A stretch of 15,385 bases of DNA, from assembly GCA_034186235.1 (NCBI GenBank), contig JAXGBA010000144.1, forward strand, positions 1 through 15,385. Reading direction: 5' to 3'. How positions within the stretch are numbered: the first letter of the stretch is position 1; every line of letters begins with the position of its first letter. Positions 1 through 8,191 of this stretch are shown here, one piece after another. The notes below the pieces were generated by a model that searched no databases, was not told the origin of the DNA, and saw nothing but the letters and a program-made list of their open reading frames with translations. The translations under genes were made by a program, and so were the position numbers. The DNA comes from CAKSKB01 sp034186235 (GTDB lineage Bacteria > Bacillota > Clostridia > HGM11514).

Positions 1-779
1 CCCGTGTTCTGGAAGCGTCTGGAATTGAACAGACGGCGGCAGGATTTATGGGTGACTGCTTTGAAAAAACAGATATAAATGCAAGGTTTGTAAGGGTGAC
101 CGGGAGCGTTAGAACAAACATCAAGCTTTTTGACGCCGAAAATCACATTACAACCGAAATTAACGAGAGCGGTTTTGAGGTTTCCGCAGATAAACTTTCG
201 GAATTTGAGAACCTTTACGGTGAACTGCTAGATTCGTGCAGGATTGCTGTTATATCGGGGAGTATGCCGAAGGGCGTTCCTTTCGATTTTTATGCAAAGC
301 TGATTTCCACAGCACACAAAAAACATATAAAAACCATACTTGATTGTTCCGGAGAGCCGTTTGCTCTGGGGCTTGAAGCCATACCTTATGCGGTCAAGCC
401 TAACATCTGCGAGCTTGAGGAATATTTCGGAGAAGAACTTGATTCCGATGAAAAAATAATAAGCGCCGCACAAAAGCTTTGCGCTCTTGGCGTAAGGCTT
501 GCGGCGGTTTCGATGGGGAGCGGCGGTGCGGTTTTCTGCAGCGGCAGCGAAGTTATACGGGTAAAGCCTTTTGAGGCGGACATTAAAAGCACAGTCGGTG
601 CCGGTGATTCGATGGTTGCGGCAATTGCGTACTGTATAAACAGCGGATTCGACCTTTATCATACCGCAACGCTTGCGACAGCAATGGGCACGATTACCGC
701 TACTCTTGACGGAACGGCTTTCACAAGCATAGCCGAAGCCGAAAAGATGAGAAACCGGCTTATGTGCGATATTTTGTAA
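1..779 (+). CDS. fruK: 1-phosphofructokinase, PfkB family (5' end outside window)
   Basis: A PfkB/ribokinase-fold sugar kinase, most likely converting fructose 1-phosphate to fructose 1,6-bisphosphate in the cytosol; tagatose-6-phosphate kinase (LacC type) is the main alternative. The frame is open to the left edge (first full codon at base 3), so the ATG at 48 is internal and the N-terminal ATP/sugar-binding part is missing. What is visible: a sugar-contact strand 'VRTNIKLF' typical of the 1-PFK branch, the 'KPNICELEEYFG' hinge segment, and the C-terminal PfkB signature 'STVGAGDSMVAA' at about 591-626, whose GAGD supplies the catalytic Asp and anion hole. The C-terminus has the usual helical end. 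In Firmicutes such genes usually sit with a fructose PTS, but the neighbours are beyond the edge. It converges on the deacetylase gene across a shared hairpin. The family call is secure; the exact substrate is inferred. Confidence 0.85.
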   Translation, partial: RVLEASGIEQTAAGFMGDCFEKTDINARFVRVTGSVRTNIKLFDAENHITTEINESGFEVSADKLSEFENLYGELLDSCRIAVISGSMPKGVPFDFYAKLISTAHKKHIKTILDCSGEPFALGLEAIPYAVKPNICELEEYFGEELDSDEKIISAAQKLCALGVRLAAVSMGSGGAVFCSGSEVIRVKPFEADIKSTVGAGDSMVAAIAYCINSGFDLYHTATLATAMGTITATLDGTAFTSIAEAEKMRNRLMCDIL

Positions 780-814
780 GGAGACATTAACGTATTAAAA
801 CAGTTAATGTCTCC
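780..814. terminator. Symmetric hairpin between convergent genes
   Basis: A perfect 12-bp inverted repeat, GGAGACATTAAC (780-791) and GTTAATGTCTCC (803-814), encloses an 11-base loop. It starts immediately after the kinase stop codon and ends 8 bases before the stop codon of the opposing deacetylase gene. There is no good T-tract on either side, so it is either a weak bidirectional terminator or an mRNA 3'-end stabiliser. The stem is seen directly; the function is inferred. Confidence 0.6.
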
Positions 815-822
815 TGAGGAGG

Positions 823-1608
823 CTATACGAGATTTTGCAGGGGCTCAATTTTATACCCCATTTCCTCCCACTTTGTGAGAAGTTCGTCAAGAATTTCGGC
901 ATTTGTTGATGATGTGCTGTGCAGAAGTACAACTGCTCCGTTATGTATTCTTGATGTAAGCTTTTGCAGAGCCTCTTCCTTTGACGGCTGGCTGTCTTGG
1001 TTCCAGTCTACATATGCAAGGCTCCAGAAAAATGTTTTGTAGCCGAGTTCCTGCGCCATTTTCAGATTGGTTTCGCTGTATTTTCCCTGCGGAGGGCGGT
1101 AAAACTTCGTCATATCGCAGCCGGTAACCTTTTTGTATTCTTCTTCGAGCGATTTTATTTCCTTTTCAAAGGCAGATTTTTCCGAAATCGATGACATATC
1201 CGGATGGTGATATGTATGATTGCCTACGGTGTGGCCTTCATCATTCATGCGTTTTACAAGGTCGGGCGCTGATGTGATGTAGTTTCCGACAACAAAAAAT
1301 GTCGCTTTGACATTGTGCTTTTTGAGTGCGTCCAGAATTGCCGGGGTATTGCCGTTCTCATAGCCTGCGTCGAATGTCAGATAAATTGTGTTTTTTGATG
1401 TATCTCCTATATAATATGTATCGTATTTTCTGAGGTTTTCCGAAGTGTCGTTCCCTGTTGGGGGCGAATTCTCTTCAGAAAAGTTCAGACCCCAGTCGGT
1501 GTTTGCAACAGTTACGCTTTTGAACCCCGCCGTTATAATTCCTGCTGTAACCGCCAGTGCAAGTGCGAATATCGGTATTGCTTTTTTTGCCTTGATTGCT
1601 AAAATCAT
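823..1608 (-). CDS. pdaA: PdaA-like polysaccharide deacetylase (muramic delta-lactam type)
   Basis: An exported carbohydrate esterase family 4 deacetylase, 261 aa, closest in motif order to PdaA, which removes the N-acetyl group from muramic acid during spore-cortex muramic-delta-lactam formation. Residues 1-29 form a signal peptide/anchor (basic start, then IPIFALALAVTAGIITAGF). The NodB domain spans about 70-255. 'TFDAGYENG' (78-86) has catalytic Asp80, and the usual second Asp is replaced by Ala, as PdaA proteins replace it with Asn. 'GNHTYHHP' (129-136) holds the metal histidines, followed by 'RPPQGKYS' (171-178), 'FFWSLAYVDW' and 'VVLLH' (226-230). The ATG at 1608 is preceded on its own strand by a strong GGAGGAAG site (about 1613-1620). 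It is monocistronic and divergent from the stalk-protein operon. The family is confident; a sporulation role is inference because no sigma-F/G promoter could be assigned. Confidence 0.88.
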   Translation of the reverse strand: MILAIKAKKAIPIFALALAVTAGIITAGFKSVTVANTDWGLNFSEENSPPTGNDTSENLRKYDTYYIGDTSKNTIYLTFDAGYENGNTPAILDALKKHNVKATFFVVGNYITSAPDLVKRMNDEGHTVGNHTYHHPDMSSISEKSAFEKEIKSLEEEYKKVTGCDMTKFYRPPQGKYSETNLKMAQELGYKTFFWSLAYVDWNQDSQPSKEEALQKLTSRIHNGAVVLLHSTSSTNAEILDELLTKWEEMGYKIEPLQNLV

Positions 1609-1650
1609 AACTCTTCCTCCAATTTTTAATGTTATTGTAAAAATAAACAG

Positions 1651-1679
1651 TTGAAATTTTTGCGTATTTGTATTATAAT
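1651..1679 (+). promoter_or_regulatory. Sigma-A type promoter of the 1709-8050 operon
   Basis: TTGAAA (1651-1656) and a perfect TATAAT (1674-1679) are separated by 17 bases. They lie about 30 bases upstream of the stalk-protein ATG, which also has a GCAGGAGG ribosome site near 1696-1703. No comparably good promoter was found further along the operon, so this is the likely main start for the six genes downstream. Confidence 0.75.
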
Positions 1680-1708
1680 AGTATATTATATGTCTGCAGG
1701 AGGATGTT

Positions 1709-2572
1709 ATGAAAAAAATTATATTATTTATTTTGTCATTAACGGTTGCACTTTCCGCTTTTTCTGCGGTTTATGCAAAAGATGAGATTACGGTAAGAAT
1801 TAACGGCGAGGCTTTGAACTTTGCCGATCAGGAACCGGTTATTCTGAATGACCGGACGATGGTTCCGTTCCGTGCGATTGCCGAGGCACTCGGCTGCATA
1901 GTTGAATGGTATCCCGAAATGCAGGAGGTCTATGTTGCTTTTGGCATGAATCAAAAGGTAAAAATCGTTGTGTTCGCTGTTGAACAGCAGCAAATAAGGC
2001 TTATTGATTACTTTAACGGCGAAAAGGGAATGGAACAGGAAATCAACTCCATCAGAGGTGATGTTCCGCCGACGATTATAAATGACAGAACCATGATTCC
2101 TCTGCGAAGCCTTGCCGATTCGATGGGCGCCGATGTTTCGTGGGACGGTGCGTCAAAAACAGTTGATATAAACCTTGATAATTCCGGGTTTGTTTCGGTA
2201 ACGGACGATGATTGCCTTAAATACCTTGCAGAGAGATACTACAAGGTTAATTACATTTTTACCAAGGATGAGGACAAGGCAAACACCGCTGCCAAAAAAG
2301 CGGCATCGGGAACTAATTTTGACGACCTCATAAATGAATATACGGAAGATGAAAATTACACTTATGTTTATACCGAAGGCGAGATGATTCCCGCATTTTC
2401 CGAAGCGGTTAAAAATCTGGCTGAAGGCGAGGTTGCGCAGACGCCGATAAAAAGCGAGGACGGGTATTTTGTTGTAAAAAGGCTCGGGTTTGACAAGGCT
2501 GCGGACGAAGCGGTTATAGACGATATAAGATTAAGCGTACTTTTTGTTAATTCCGGATTGGAAGTTGAATAA
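1709..2572 (+). CDS. Secreted stalk-domain (Cu amine oxidase N-like) protein with parvulin-like C-terminus
   Basis: An exported protein of 287 aa. Residues 1-23 are a clear signal peptide ending in VYA, before KDEIT. Residues about 27-155 contain two copies of the copper-amine-oxidase N-terminal 'stalk' pattern common in Clostridia cell-surface proteins: 'ILNDRTMVPFRAIAEALG..VEW' and 'IINDRTMIPLRSLADSMGADVSWDG'. Residues about 170-260 resemble a PpiC/parvulin rotamase domain: 'VNYIFTKDEDKA', a 'GTNFDDLINEYTED' segment, 'GEMIPAFSEAVKNLAEGEV' and 'GYFVVKRL'. The canonical 'GGDLGYF' loop is shortened to 'YVYTEGEMI', so isomerase activity is doubtful. A PrsA-like folding helper at the cell wall is plausible. 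It is the first gene of the operon, and its stop overlaps the next start (TAATG). No lipobox cysteine is seen. Confidence 0.75.
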   Translation: MKKIILFILSLTVALSAFSAVYAKDEITVRINGEALNFADQEPVILNDRTMVPFRAIAEALGCIVEWYPEMQEVYVAFGMNQKVKIVVFAVEQQQIRLIDYFNGEKGMEQEINSIRGDVPPTIINDRTMIPLRSLADSMGADVSWDGASKTVDINLDNSGFVSVTDDDCLKYLAERYYKVNYIFTKDEDKANTAAKKAASGTNFDDLINEYTEDENYTYVYTEGEMIPAFSEAVKNLAEGEVAQTPIKSEDGYFVVKRLGFDKAADEAVIDDIRLSVLFVNSGLEVE

Positions 2573-4464
2573 TGGCTATAATTTCAGTTAGAAATCTGTC
2601 CAAATCATTCGGTGCAGACGAGCTTTTCAGCGGCATTACCTTCGGGATTGAGGACAGGGACAAGGTCGGGCTTGTAGGCATTAACGGCTGTGGCAAGACC
2701 ACTCTTATGAAAATTCTTCTTGGGCTGGAGCCTTCCGACTCGGGAGAAATATATATAAGAAAAAACTGCCGAATTTCATATCTTGAGCAGCAGACTTCGT
2801 CGGTTTCTCTGAAACCGCTTTATGACGAGGTCCTGTCGGTGTATTCAGACCTTATTGAACTTGAAAAAAAGATTGATGTAATGAATAAAAAAGCCGATAT
2901 GACCGAGGCTGAGGCAAGCCTTGCGGCAAAACTTCACGAAACTTATGTCAGCGGCGGAGGACTTGAATTCAGAAGCCGTGTTTCATCGGCGCTTAAAGGT
3001 CTCGGGTTTTCGGAAAGTGATTTTTCGCTTTCGGTTTCAAAGCTTAGCGGAGGGCAGATTACAAGGCTTTTGCTTTGCAAAACGCTTCTTTCCGGGGCGG
3101 ATATTATTTTTCTGGACGAACCTACGAACCATCTTGATATTGAGTCTGTGCAGTGGCTTGAAAAGTTCCTTATTGATTATAAGGGCGCATTTTTGGTTAT
3201 CTCGCATGACCGTTATTTTCTTGACCGCATCACAAACAAGACCTTCGGCATGGGGCACGGAAAGCTTTCGGTTTACCCCGGGAATTACTCGGTTTATGTT
3301 AAGCTGAAAGAGGAACGGGAACTTACGGTTAAAAGGAATTACGATAATACAATGCGTGAGGTTAAGCGTATTGAGGGAATTATCGAGCAGCAGCGTCAAT
3401 GGAACCGCGAAAGGAATATCAGAACCGCCGAAAGCAAGCAGAAAATGATTGACCGCATGACGGAGAATCTCGAAGCCCCCGAAGCGGCGGAAAAACATAT
3501 AAAGTTTAAGTTCGGCATTAATAAGGCGAGCGCAAACGATGTATTAAAGGTTAGCGGTGTTTCAAAGTCTTTCGGGGATAAGCTGATCTTTTCTGATGTC
3601 AATATGGACATAAAAAAATCCGACCGTGCATTTCTGCTCGGCAGCAACGGCTGCGGTAAATCAACACTGTTTAAAATTATTATGAAGCGCCTTGCCGCAA
3701 ACGATGGTACGATTTCGGTCGGCACGGGCGTGGAAATAGGCTATTATGACCAGATGCAGAGCAACCTCAGCGAAAACAAGGATGTGTTCACCGAAATATA
3801 TGACGAATACCCGAAAATGCTTGAATCAGAAGTCAGAAATGCCCTTGCGGCATTCCTTTTCCGTGGGGATGATGTGTTCAAGACGATTTCCGATTTGAGC
3901 GGCGGCGAGCGTGCGAGAGTGCTTTTGTGCAAGCTGATGCTTTCGGGTGCAAACTTTTTGATTCTTGACGAGCCGACAAACCACCTCGATATTGAATCCT
4001 GCGAGGCGCTGGAGGCTGCGCTTTCGGATTACAAAGGCACGCTGCTTGTTGTTTCGCATGACAGATATTTTATAAACAAGCTTGCCGAAAAAATATATTA
4101 TCTTGACGGCAGCGTCAGGTTTTATGACGGGAATTACGATTATTATCTTGAAAAGTCCGCTATGTTTGCAGAAGCAAAACCAACGGTTTGCAAAAAGGCA
4201 GAAAAGGTTAATGATTATAAGCTTGAAAAACAAAAAAGGTCGCAGTTTAACCGTTTGAGTGGTCAGCTTTCACGCTGCGAGCAGAGCATTTCGGAGCTGG
4301 AAGCGGAGATTGCCGAAAACAACAATCTGCTTTGCGATCCCGAAATTGCAGGGGATTATGTTAAAACGATGGAAATAACCGAGCAAGTGAATGTACTTAC
4401 GGCGCAGCTTGACGATTTAATGGAAAAGTGGCAGGAACTCAGCGAACAATTGGAGGAATTTTAG
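2572..4464 (+). CDS. ABC-F family ATPase (ribosome-associated, no membrane domain)
   Basis: A cytosolic twin-ATPase of 630 aa with no transmembrane segment, as in the ABC-F translation factors (EttA/Uup/YdiF group), which act in the ribosomal E site to rescue or tune stalled ribosomes. Domain 1: Walker A 'GINGCGKTT' (36-44), signature 'LSGGQ' (158-162), Walker B 'IIFLDEPTNHLDI' (178-190). The linker at about 245-310 is charged and helical (ABC_tran_Xtn/PtIM), with 'AESKQKMIDRM'. Domain 2: Walker A 'GSNGCGKST' (357-365), 'LSGGERARVLL' (442-452), 'FLILDEPTNHLDI' (462-474) and switch 'VVSHDRYF'. Residues about 550-625 form a C-terminal coiled coil as in Uup/YdiF. All catalytic residues are present. 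Its ATG overlaps the upstream TAA, implying translational coupling, and its TAG overlaps the GTG of the next gene. Which ABC-F subgroup it belongs to, and whether it gives antibiotic protection, cannot be judged from sequence reading. Confidence 0.9.
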   Translation: MAIISVRNLSKSFGADELFSGITFGIEDRDKVGLVGINGCGKTTLMKILLGLEPSDSGEIYIRKNCRISYLEQQTSSVSLKPLYDEVLSVYSDLIELEKKIDVMNKKADMTEAEASLAAKLHETYVSGGGLEFRSRVSSALKGLGFSESDFSLSVSKLSGGQITRLLLCKTLLSGADIIFLDEPTNHLDIESVQWLEKFLIDYKGAFLVISHDRYFLDRITNKTFGMGHGKLSVYPGNYSVYVKLKEERELTVKRNYDNTMREVKRIEGIIEQQRQWNRERNIRTAESKQKMIDRMTENLEAPEAAEKHIKFKFGINKASANDVLKVSGVSKSFGDKLIFSDVNMDIKKSDRAFLLGSNGCGKSTLFKIIMKRLAANDGTISVGTGVEIGYYDQMQSNLSENKDVFTEIYDEYPKMLESEVRNALAAFLFRGDDVFKTISDLSGGERARVLLCKLMLSGANFLILDEPTNHLDIESCEALEAALSDYKGTLLVVSHDRYFINKLAEKIYYLDGSVRFYDGNYDYYLEKSAMFAEAKPTVCKKAEKVNDYKLEKQKRSQFNRLSGQLSRCEQSISELEAEIAENNNLLCDPEIAGDYVKTMEITEQVNVLTAQLDDLMEKWQELSEQLEEF

Positions 4465-4991
4465 TGTATACCGAAAAAATATTGGAAGAAAACTGTATTT
4501 TTGACGGAAGGGTAATAAAGGTTTATAATAATAAAGTTGAACTTGAAAACGGCAGAACCGTCACAAGGGAAGTTGTTAAGCACAACGGCGGTGTCGGAGT
4601 GCTTCCGGTGGATTCGGAAGAGAATGTTTATCTTGTAAGACAGTATAGGGCAGGGGCGTCGGGCGAGCTTCTCGAAATCCCGGCGGGCAAGCTTGAATCG
4701 GGCGAAGACCCTATTAAATGCGGACTTCGCGAGCTTTCGGAGGAAACCGGATTTTCGGCTTCGGGGATAGTTTCGCTCGGGTATATTTATCCTACGCCCG
4801 GATACGATACCGAAAAAATCCACATTTTTATCGCAAAAAACCTTCAGCCCGGGCAGCAACATATGGATGAGGATGAGTTTTTGGATGTTGTAAAAATTCC
4901 GTATTACAAGGCTGTTATGATGATTGAAAACGGCGAAATTACCGATGCAAAAACTATTATTGCGCTGCTTCGTGCAGAGAAATGGATGTAG
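4464..4991 (+). CDS. nudF: Nudix hydrolase, ADP-ribose pyrophosphatase type
   Basis: A 175-aa Nudix enzyme expected to split ADP-ribose into AMP and ribose 5-phosphate, a house-cleaning reaction. The Nudix box (GX5EX7REUXEEXGU) is complete: 'GKLESGEDPIKCGLRELSEE' at 75-94, then TGF, with the metal glutamates at 90, 93 and 94. 'EIPAGKLE' before the box and 'YIYPTPGYDTEKIHIF' after it are typical of the ADP-ribose branch. I chose the GTG at 4464 rather than an in-frame ATG at 4428 inside the ABC-F gene. GGAGG at 4452-4456 sits 7 bases before this GTG, the family N-terminus (YTEKILEEN.IFDGRVIKV) starts here, and TAGTG overlap matches the operon's style. The substrate is inferred from family resemblance. 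Confidence 0.88.
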   Translation: MYTEKILEENCIFDGRVIKVYNNKVELENGRTVTREVVKHNGGVGVLPVDSEENVYLVRQYRAGASGELLEIPAGKLESGEDPIKCGLRELSEETGFSASGIVSLGYIYPTPGYDTEKIHIFIAKNLQPGQQHMDEDEFLDVVKIPYYKAVMMIENGEITDAKTIIALLRAEKWM

Positions 4992-4994
4992 TTT

Positions 4995-6131
4995 ATGATA
5001 AACGAGCTTGAAATTGTGGTTCCGACGCTGTTCGGAATCGAAGCAATAACCGCAAGAGAAATAAGAAGCCTTGGGTATGAAACGACCTCGGTTACCGACG
5101 GCAGAATTACATTCAAAGGTGATGCCGAGGCGGTTTGCAGGGCTAACATAAACCTTAGAACGGGCGAGAGAGTGCTTGTCAAAATCGGCGAATTCAAAGC
5201 AACTACATTTGAAGAGCTTTTTGAAAAGACCAAGCAGCTTCCGTGGGACAGATGGATTACAAAGCATGTAGCATTCCCGGTTAAGGGGTTTAGCATAAAG
5301 TCTAAGCTTTTCAGCGTTTCGGATTGTCAGGCAATCATAAAAAAGAGCATTGTTGAATCGCTCAAGCAAAAATATAAGGTTGACTGGTTTGATGAAAACG
5401 GTGCGCTTTATCAGGTACAGTTCGGGATAATCAGGGATACCGTAACTCTTATGATTGATACCAGCGGAAACGGGCTTCACAAAAGAGGCTACAGGAGGCA
5501 GTCAAATCTTGCGCCCCTTAGGGAAACGGTTGCAGCGGCGCTGATTATGCTCAGCTTCTGGCATGAAAACCGTATTTTCGCCGACCCGTTCTGCGGTTCG
5601 GGTACAATACCGATTGAAGCGGCGATGATTGGAAAAAATATTGCTCCCGGCATTTTAAGAAGTTTCTCCGGCGAGAAGTTTTCTCAGATAGATAAGGCGC
5701 TTTGGAACAGAGCGAGGGAAGAAGCTAAGGACAGGGAGTTTTTACAGAGGGAACTCGAAATATATGCTTCGGATATTGATGAAAAATGCGCAGAGCTTAC
5801 AAAACACAATGCTGATATTGCCGGTGTGGGAGATGACATAAGGGTAAAATCAGCGGATGCACGCAATTTTCAGCCCATGGGAGAATATGGCGTTATGGTG
5901 TGCAATCCGCCGTACGGCGAGCGCCTCGGCGATATAAAAGAAGCCGAAAATCTTTACCGTGATTTGAACAAGGTTATGAAAAACTGCCCGACATGGTCTT
6001 ATTATATGCTTACTTCTGATGAGAACTTTGAAAGATGTTTCGGAAAAAAAGCTGATAAAAAACGCAAAATTTACAACGGTATGATGAAATGCGATTATTA
6101 TCAGTATTTCGGCCCGAAAATGAGGAGATGA
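4995..6131 (+). CDS. THUMP-domain rRNA guanine-N2 methyltransferase (RlmL N-half / YpsC type)
   Basis: A class I SAM-dependent RNA methyltransferase, 378 aa, of the family that in E. coli forms the N-terminal part of RlmL (m2G2445 of 23S rRNA) and in Bacillus is YpsC. An N-terminal ferredoxin-like part and THUMP RNA-binding region cover about 1-155. 'GLHKRGYRR...APLRETVAAAL' (160-183) is the family linker. The SAM-binding motif is 'DPFCGSGTIPIEAA' (197-210), and the catalytic motif 'NPPYGERLG' is at 304-312. 'YASDID' (258-263) is the acidic loop. The start ATG lies 3 bases after the Nudix stop and has only a weak ribosome site (GGATG), so it probably depends on translation of the upstream gene. 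The methyl target is inferred from homology. Older annotation as an N6-adenine DNA methylase is likely wrong because of the THUMP domain. Confidence 0.87.
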   Translation: MINELEIVVPTLFGIEAITAREIRSLGYETTSVTDGRITFKGDAEAVCRANINLRTGERVLVKIGEFKATTFEELFEKTKQLPWDRWITKHVAFPVKGFSIKSKLFSVSDCQAIIKKSIVESLKQKYKVDWFDENGALYQVQFGIIRDTVTLMIDTSGNGLHKRGYRRQSNLAPLRETVAAALIMLSFWHENRIFADPFCGSGTIPIEAAMIGKNIAPGILRSFSGEKFSQIDKALWNRAREEAKDREFLQRELEIYASDIDEKCAELTKHNADIAGVGDDIRVKSADARNFQPMGEYGVMVCNPPYGERLGDIKEAENLYRDLNKVMKNCPTWSYYMLTSDENFERCFGKKADKKRKIYNGMMKCDYYQYFGPKMRR

Positions 6132-6137
6132 TATAAT

Positions 6138-7208
6138 ATGACTTTTAACGGAAAATCATTGATTTCATGCGGTCATGCCGGTGGTGACAGTTTTAGAAGG
6201 CTTTATTTCGAGGCACTTGAAAAATACATATCCGATGCTGAAAATTCTGCTTACAGCAAAAGAGAAGTGTTCATGCCTTGCAAAAAACTAAAAGCCGATC
6301 CGGAGTATTATCGTAAAAAATATATTGAAATGATAGGACAGCCGGTTTCGGAATATCCGTCGGACATACCGATTGCAACGGTTGAAAAATTCGGCGAAGA
6401 TGATTTTGGGGAATACAGTTATGTTTCGGTTGAGGTTCTCAAATCATTGCCGTTTTTCGGTATTTTGCATATGCCTAAAATGAGAGCTGATAGCGGAAAG
6501 ATTCCTTTGATTATAGCTCAGCATGGCGGCGGAGGGCTTGCAGAGTCTTGCAGTGATATGTGCAGTGAAAATAACTACAGTAATTTTACCAAGCGTATTC
6601 TTGAAAAGGGCATGGCGGTCTTTACACCGCAGCTTATGTTATGGAATTTTGATACTGTAAAACTTGATGAAAAATTTCCGGCGATTGATGTGCCCAACAA
6701 GAGAAAAGAATTTGACGGTCGCCTGCGAAGCCTCGGCTTAACAATGACCGGATTGGAAGTGTTTTGCATAAGGCGCTGTCTGGATTATCTTTTAAGTTCG
6801 GACTTGTTTGATGATAATCGTGTTGGAATGTTAGGGCTTTCATACGGCGGATATTTTTCGCTTTATACCGCAGCGGCGGATCTTAGGATTAAAGCGGCGT
6901 ATGATGCGGCGGCTTTCAATGACCGAAATGCCGAGTGCTTTTATGATTGGGCTTATAATGATATGCACAACAGATTCCATGATGCCGAAGTTGCGGGTTT
7001 GGTTGCTCCCAGACCGCTGTTTATTGATGTGGGTAAGGACGACGCCGTGTTCCACTATGAAACTGCATTGCAGGAAGCCGAGCGTGTGAAGAAATACTAT
7101 AAAGCATATGACAAAGATAATAATTTTAGCTTTAATCTTTGGGACGGTGGACATAAATTTGATGTCGAAGGCATTAATTTTAATAGTTTTTTAGAATTAT
7201 TTAAGTAA
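6138..7208 (+). CDS. Alpha/beta-hydrolase, dienelactone-hydrolase / acetyl-xylan-esterase-like
   Basis: A cytosolic serine hydrolase of 356 aa with no signal peptide. The nucleophile elbow 'GLSYGG' (233-238) puts the catalytic Ser at 235. 'APRPLFIDVGKDDAVFHYE' supplies the probable acid at Asp301/302, and 'DGGHKFD' supplies His339. 'IIAQHGGGG' (125-133) is the oxyanion-hole strand. The N-terminal 100 residues contain a helical cap segment (REVFMPCKKLKADPEYYRKKY) often seen in the large esterases of this group. Substrate unknown: an acyl ester or a sugar acetate is plausible. Spacing from the methyltransferase stop is 6 bases; AGGAG within the preceding codons (6123-6127) is its ribosome site. 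It is a little more AT-rich than the genes before it. Confidence 0.78.
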   Translation: MTFNGKSLISCGHAGGDSFRRLYFEALEKYISDAENSAYSKREVFMPCKKLKADPEYYRKKYIEMIGQPVSEYPSDIPIATVEKFGEDDFGEYSYVSVEVLKSLPFFGILHMPKMRADSGKIPLIIAQHGGGGLAESCSDMCSENNYSNFTKRILEKGMAVFTPQLMLWNFDTVKLDEKFPAIDVPNKRKEFDGRLRSLGLTMTGLEVFCIRRCLDYLLSSDLFDDNRVGMLGLSYGGYFSLYTAAADLRIKAAYDAAAFNDRNAECFYDWAYNDMHNRFHDAEVAGLVAPRPLFIDVGKDDAVFHYETALQEAERVKKYYKAYDKDNNFSFNLWDGGHKFDVEGINFNSFLELFK

Positions 7209-7234
7209 TAACATTACTGTGTAGGGTGATTATT

Positions 7235-8050
7235 TTGAGTGAAATTCCGACAGTGCTTGCAATACATGATATGTCAGGTTTTGGGAGATGTGCGTTGACG
7301 GTTGTTGTGCCGGTTCTGTCTTCTTTCGGGATACAGGCTGTTCCGGTACCGACTGCGGTTTTGTCAACTCATACGGGTGGATTTACCGGTTTTGCAAGTG
7401 TTGACCTGACGGAATATATGAGCGGTACACTGCGTCATTATAAGACTCTCGGTTTGGATTTTGACTGCATTTACAGCGGATATCTTGCAAATGCTCAACA
7501 GGCAGAGATTGTGCGCAGCTTTATCGGTGCATTCGGGACAGGAAAACGGGTTGTTGTTGACCCTGCATTTGCGGATGACGGCGTGCTTTACTCTACCGTG
7601 ACCGATGAACTTGTTGACGGCATGAGGGGACTTGTGTCTTCGGCGGAGATTATTACGCCGAATTATACAGAAGCGGCAATGATATTAAACCGTGAAATTA
7701 AGCAGTTTATGACGGAAGGCGAAGCGCTTTCCCTTGGAGCGGACTTGCTTTCACTCGGCTGCGGTACCGCCGTTATCACCGGCATTCCTTGCGGTGACAG
7801 AGTCCTGACGGCAATTGTTTCAAAAACGGAAAACGAGATTGTTTCGCAAAAAAGAATACATGTATCTTATCCCGGCTGCGGCGATTTGTTTGCAAGCGCA
7901 ATGACCGGGTCTATCATGCAGGGCAGGGAGATAACCGAAGCGGTTCGATTTGCGGCTGAGCTTGTCGAAAAATCCATTATAGAAGCAGAAAAGCTTGGTG
8001 CTCCGGTGAGAAATGGCTTGCCGTTCGAAAAATTCTTAAAGAAATTTTGA
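7235..8050 (+). CDS. Pyridoxal/pyridoxamine kinase-like protein (ribokinase fold)
   Basis: An ATP-dependent kinase of the PdxK/PdxY-ThiD group, about 271 aa, expected to phosphorylate pyridoxal or pyridoxamine in vitamin B6 salvage. Visible: 'AIHDMSGFGRCALTVVVPVLSSFGIQAVPVPTAVLSTHTGGF', the hallmark N-terminus of Firmicute pyridoxamine kinases (substrate-site Ser and the THTGG loop); 'VDPAFADDG'; 'ITPNYTEAAMIL', the ATP-side segment; and 'YPGCGDLFASAMTG' carrying the catalytic GCGD in place of GAGD. I prefer the TTG at 7235 over the GTG at 7226: AGGGTG at 7223-7228 is well placed for the TTG, nothing precedes the GTG, and the family N-terminus starts there. It is the last gene of the operon, 26 bases after the hydrolase, and no terminator of its own was seen before the tRNA promoter. 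Confidence 0.83.
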   Translation: MSEIPTVLAIHDMSGFGRCALTVVVPVLSSFGIQAVPVPTAVLSTHTGGFTGFASVDLTEYMSGTLRHYKTLGLDFDCIYSGYLANAQQAEIVRSFIGAFGTGKRVVVDPAFADDGVLYSTVTDELVDGMRGLVSSAEIITPNYTEAAMILNREIKQFMTEGEALSLGADLLSLGCGTAVITGIPCGDRVLTAIVSKTENEIVSQKRIHVSYPGCGDLFASAMTGSIMQGREITEAVRFAAELVEKSIIEAEKLGAPVRNGLPFEKFLKKF

Positions 8051-8068
8051 AATTTTTATAAAAAACAC

Positions 8069-8097
8069 TTGACAAATTAATGCATTTGCGCTATAAT
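8069..8097 (+). promoter_or_regulatory. Perfect consensus promoter of tRNA-Gln
   Basis: TTGACA (8069-8074), a 17-base spacer and TATAAT (8092-8097): an exact sigma-A consensus ending about 20 bases before the tRNA 5' end, as expected for a highly expressed stable RNA. Confidence 0.9.
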
Positions 8098-8116
8098 ATA
8101 TAAGTCAGTTGAACAT

Positions 8117-8187
8117 AGCGAGATTGTGTAAAGGTAGCACGATTGACTCTGACTCAATTTGTGAGGGTTCGAATCCTTCTCTCGCTG
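8117..8187 (+). tRNA. tRNA-Gln (anticodon CUG)
   Basis: A 71-nt cloverleaf. Acceptor AGCGAGA (8117-8123) pairs perfectly with TCTCGCT (8180-8186); the discriminator is G8187. The D-arm at 8126-8140 has a stem of only 3 bp (GTG/CAC) and a loop containing GG. Anticodon stem ATTGA/TCAAT encloses loop CTCTGAC, giving anticodon CTG at 8149-8151, which reads CAG (Gln). The variable loop is 4 nt; the T-arm is GAGGG-TTCGAAT-CCTTC. CCA is not encoded (GCTT follows), so the end must be added by nucleotidyltransferase. It has its own promoter and terminator. Confidence 0.93.
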
Positions 8188-8191
8188 CTTG

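Noticed and set aside
3037..4233. Several 100-150 codon minus-strand frames under the ABC-F gene
   Set aside because: All mirror the ABC-F codons; none has a family motif or a start signal.
4461..5480. 339-codon open frame on the minus strand
   Set aside because: It is antisense to the Nudix and methyltransferase genes, has no ribosome site or recognisable motif, and its composition (rich in Phe, Asn, Arg) is that of a shadow frame.
7226..7234. GTG 7226 as start of the pyridoxamine-kinase-like gene
   Set aside because: No ribosome site precedes it, while AGGGTG is correctly spaced for TTG 7235.
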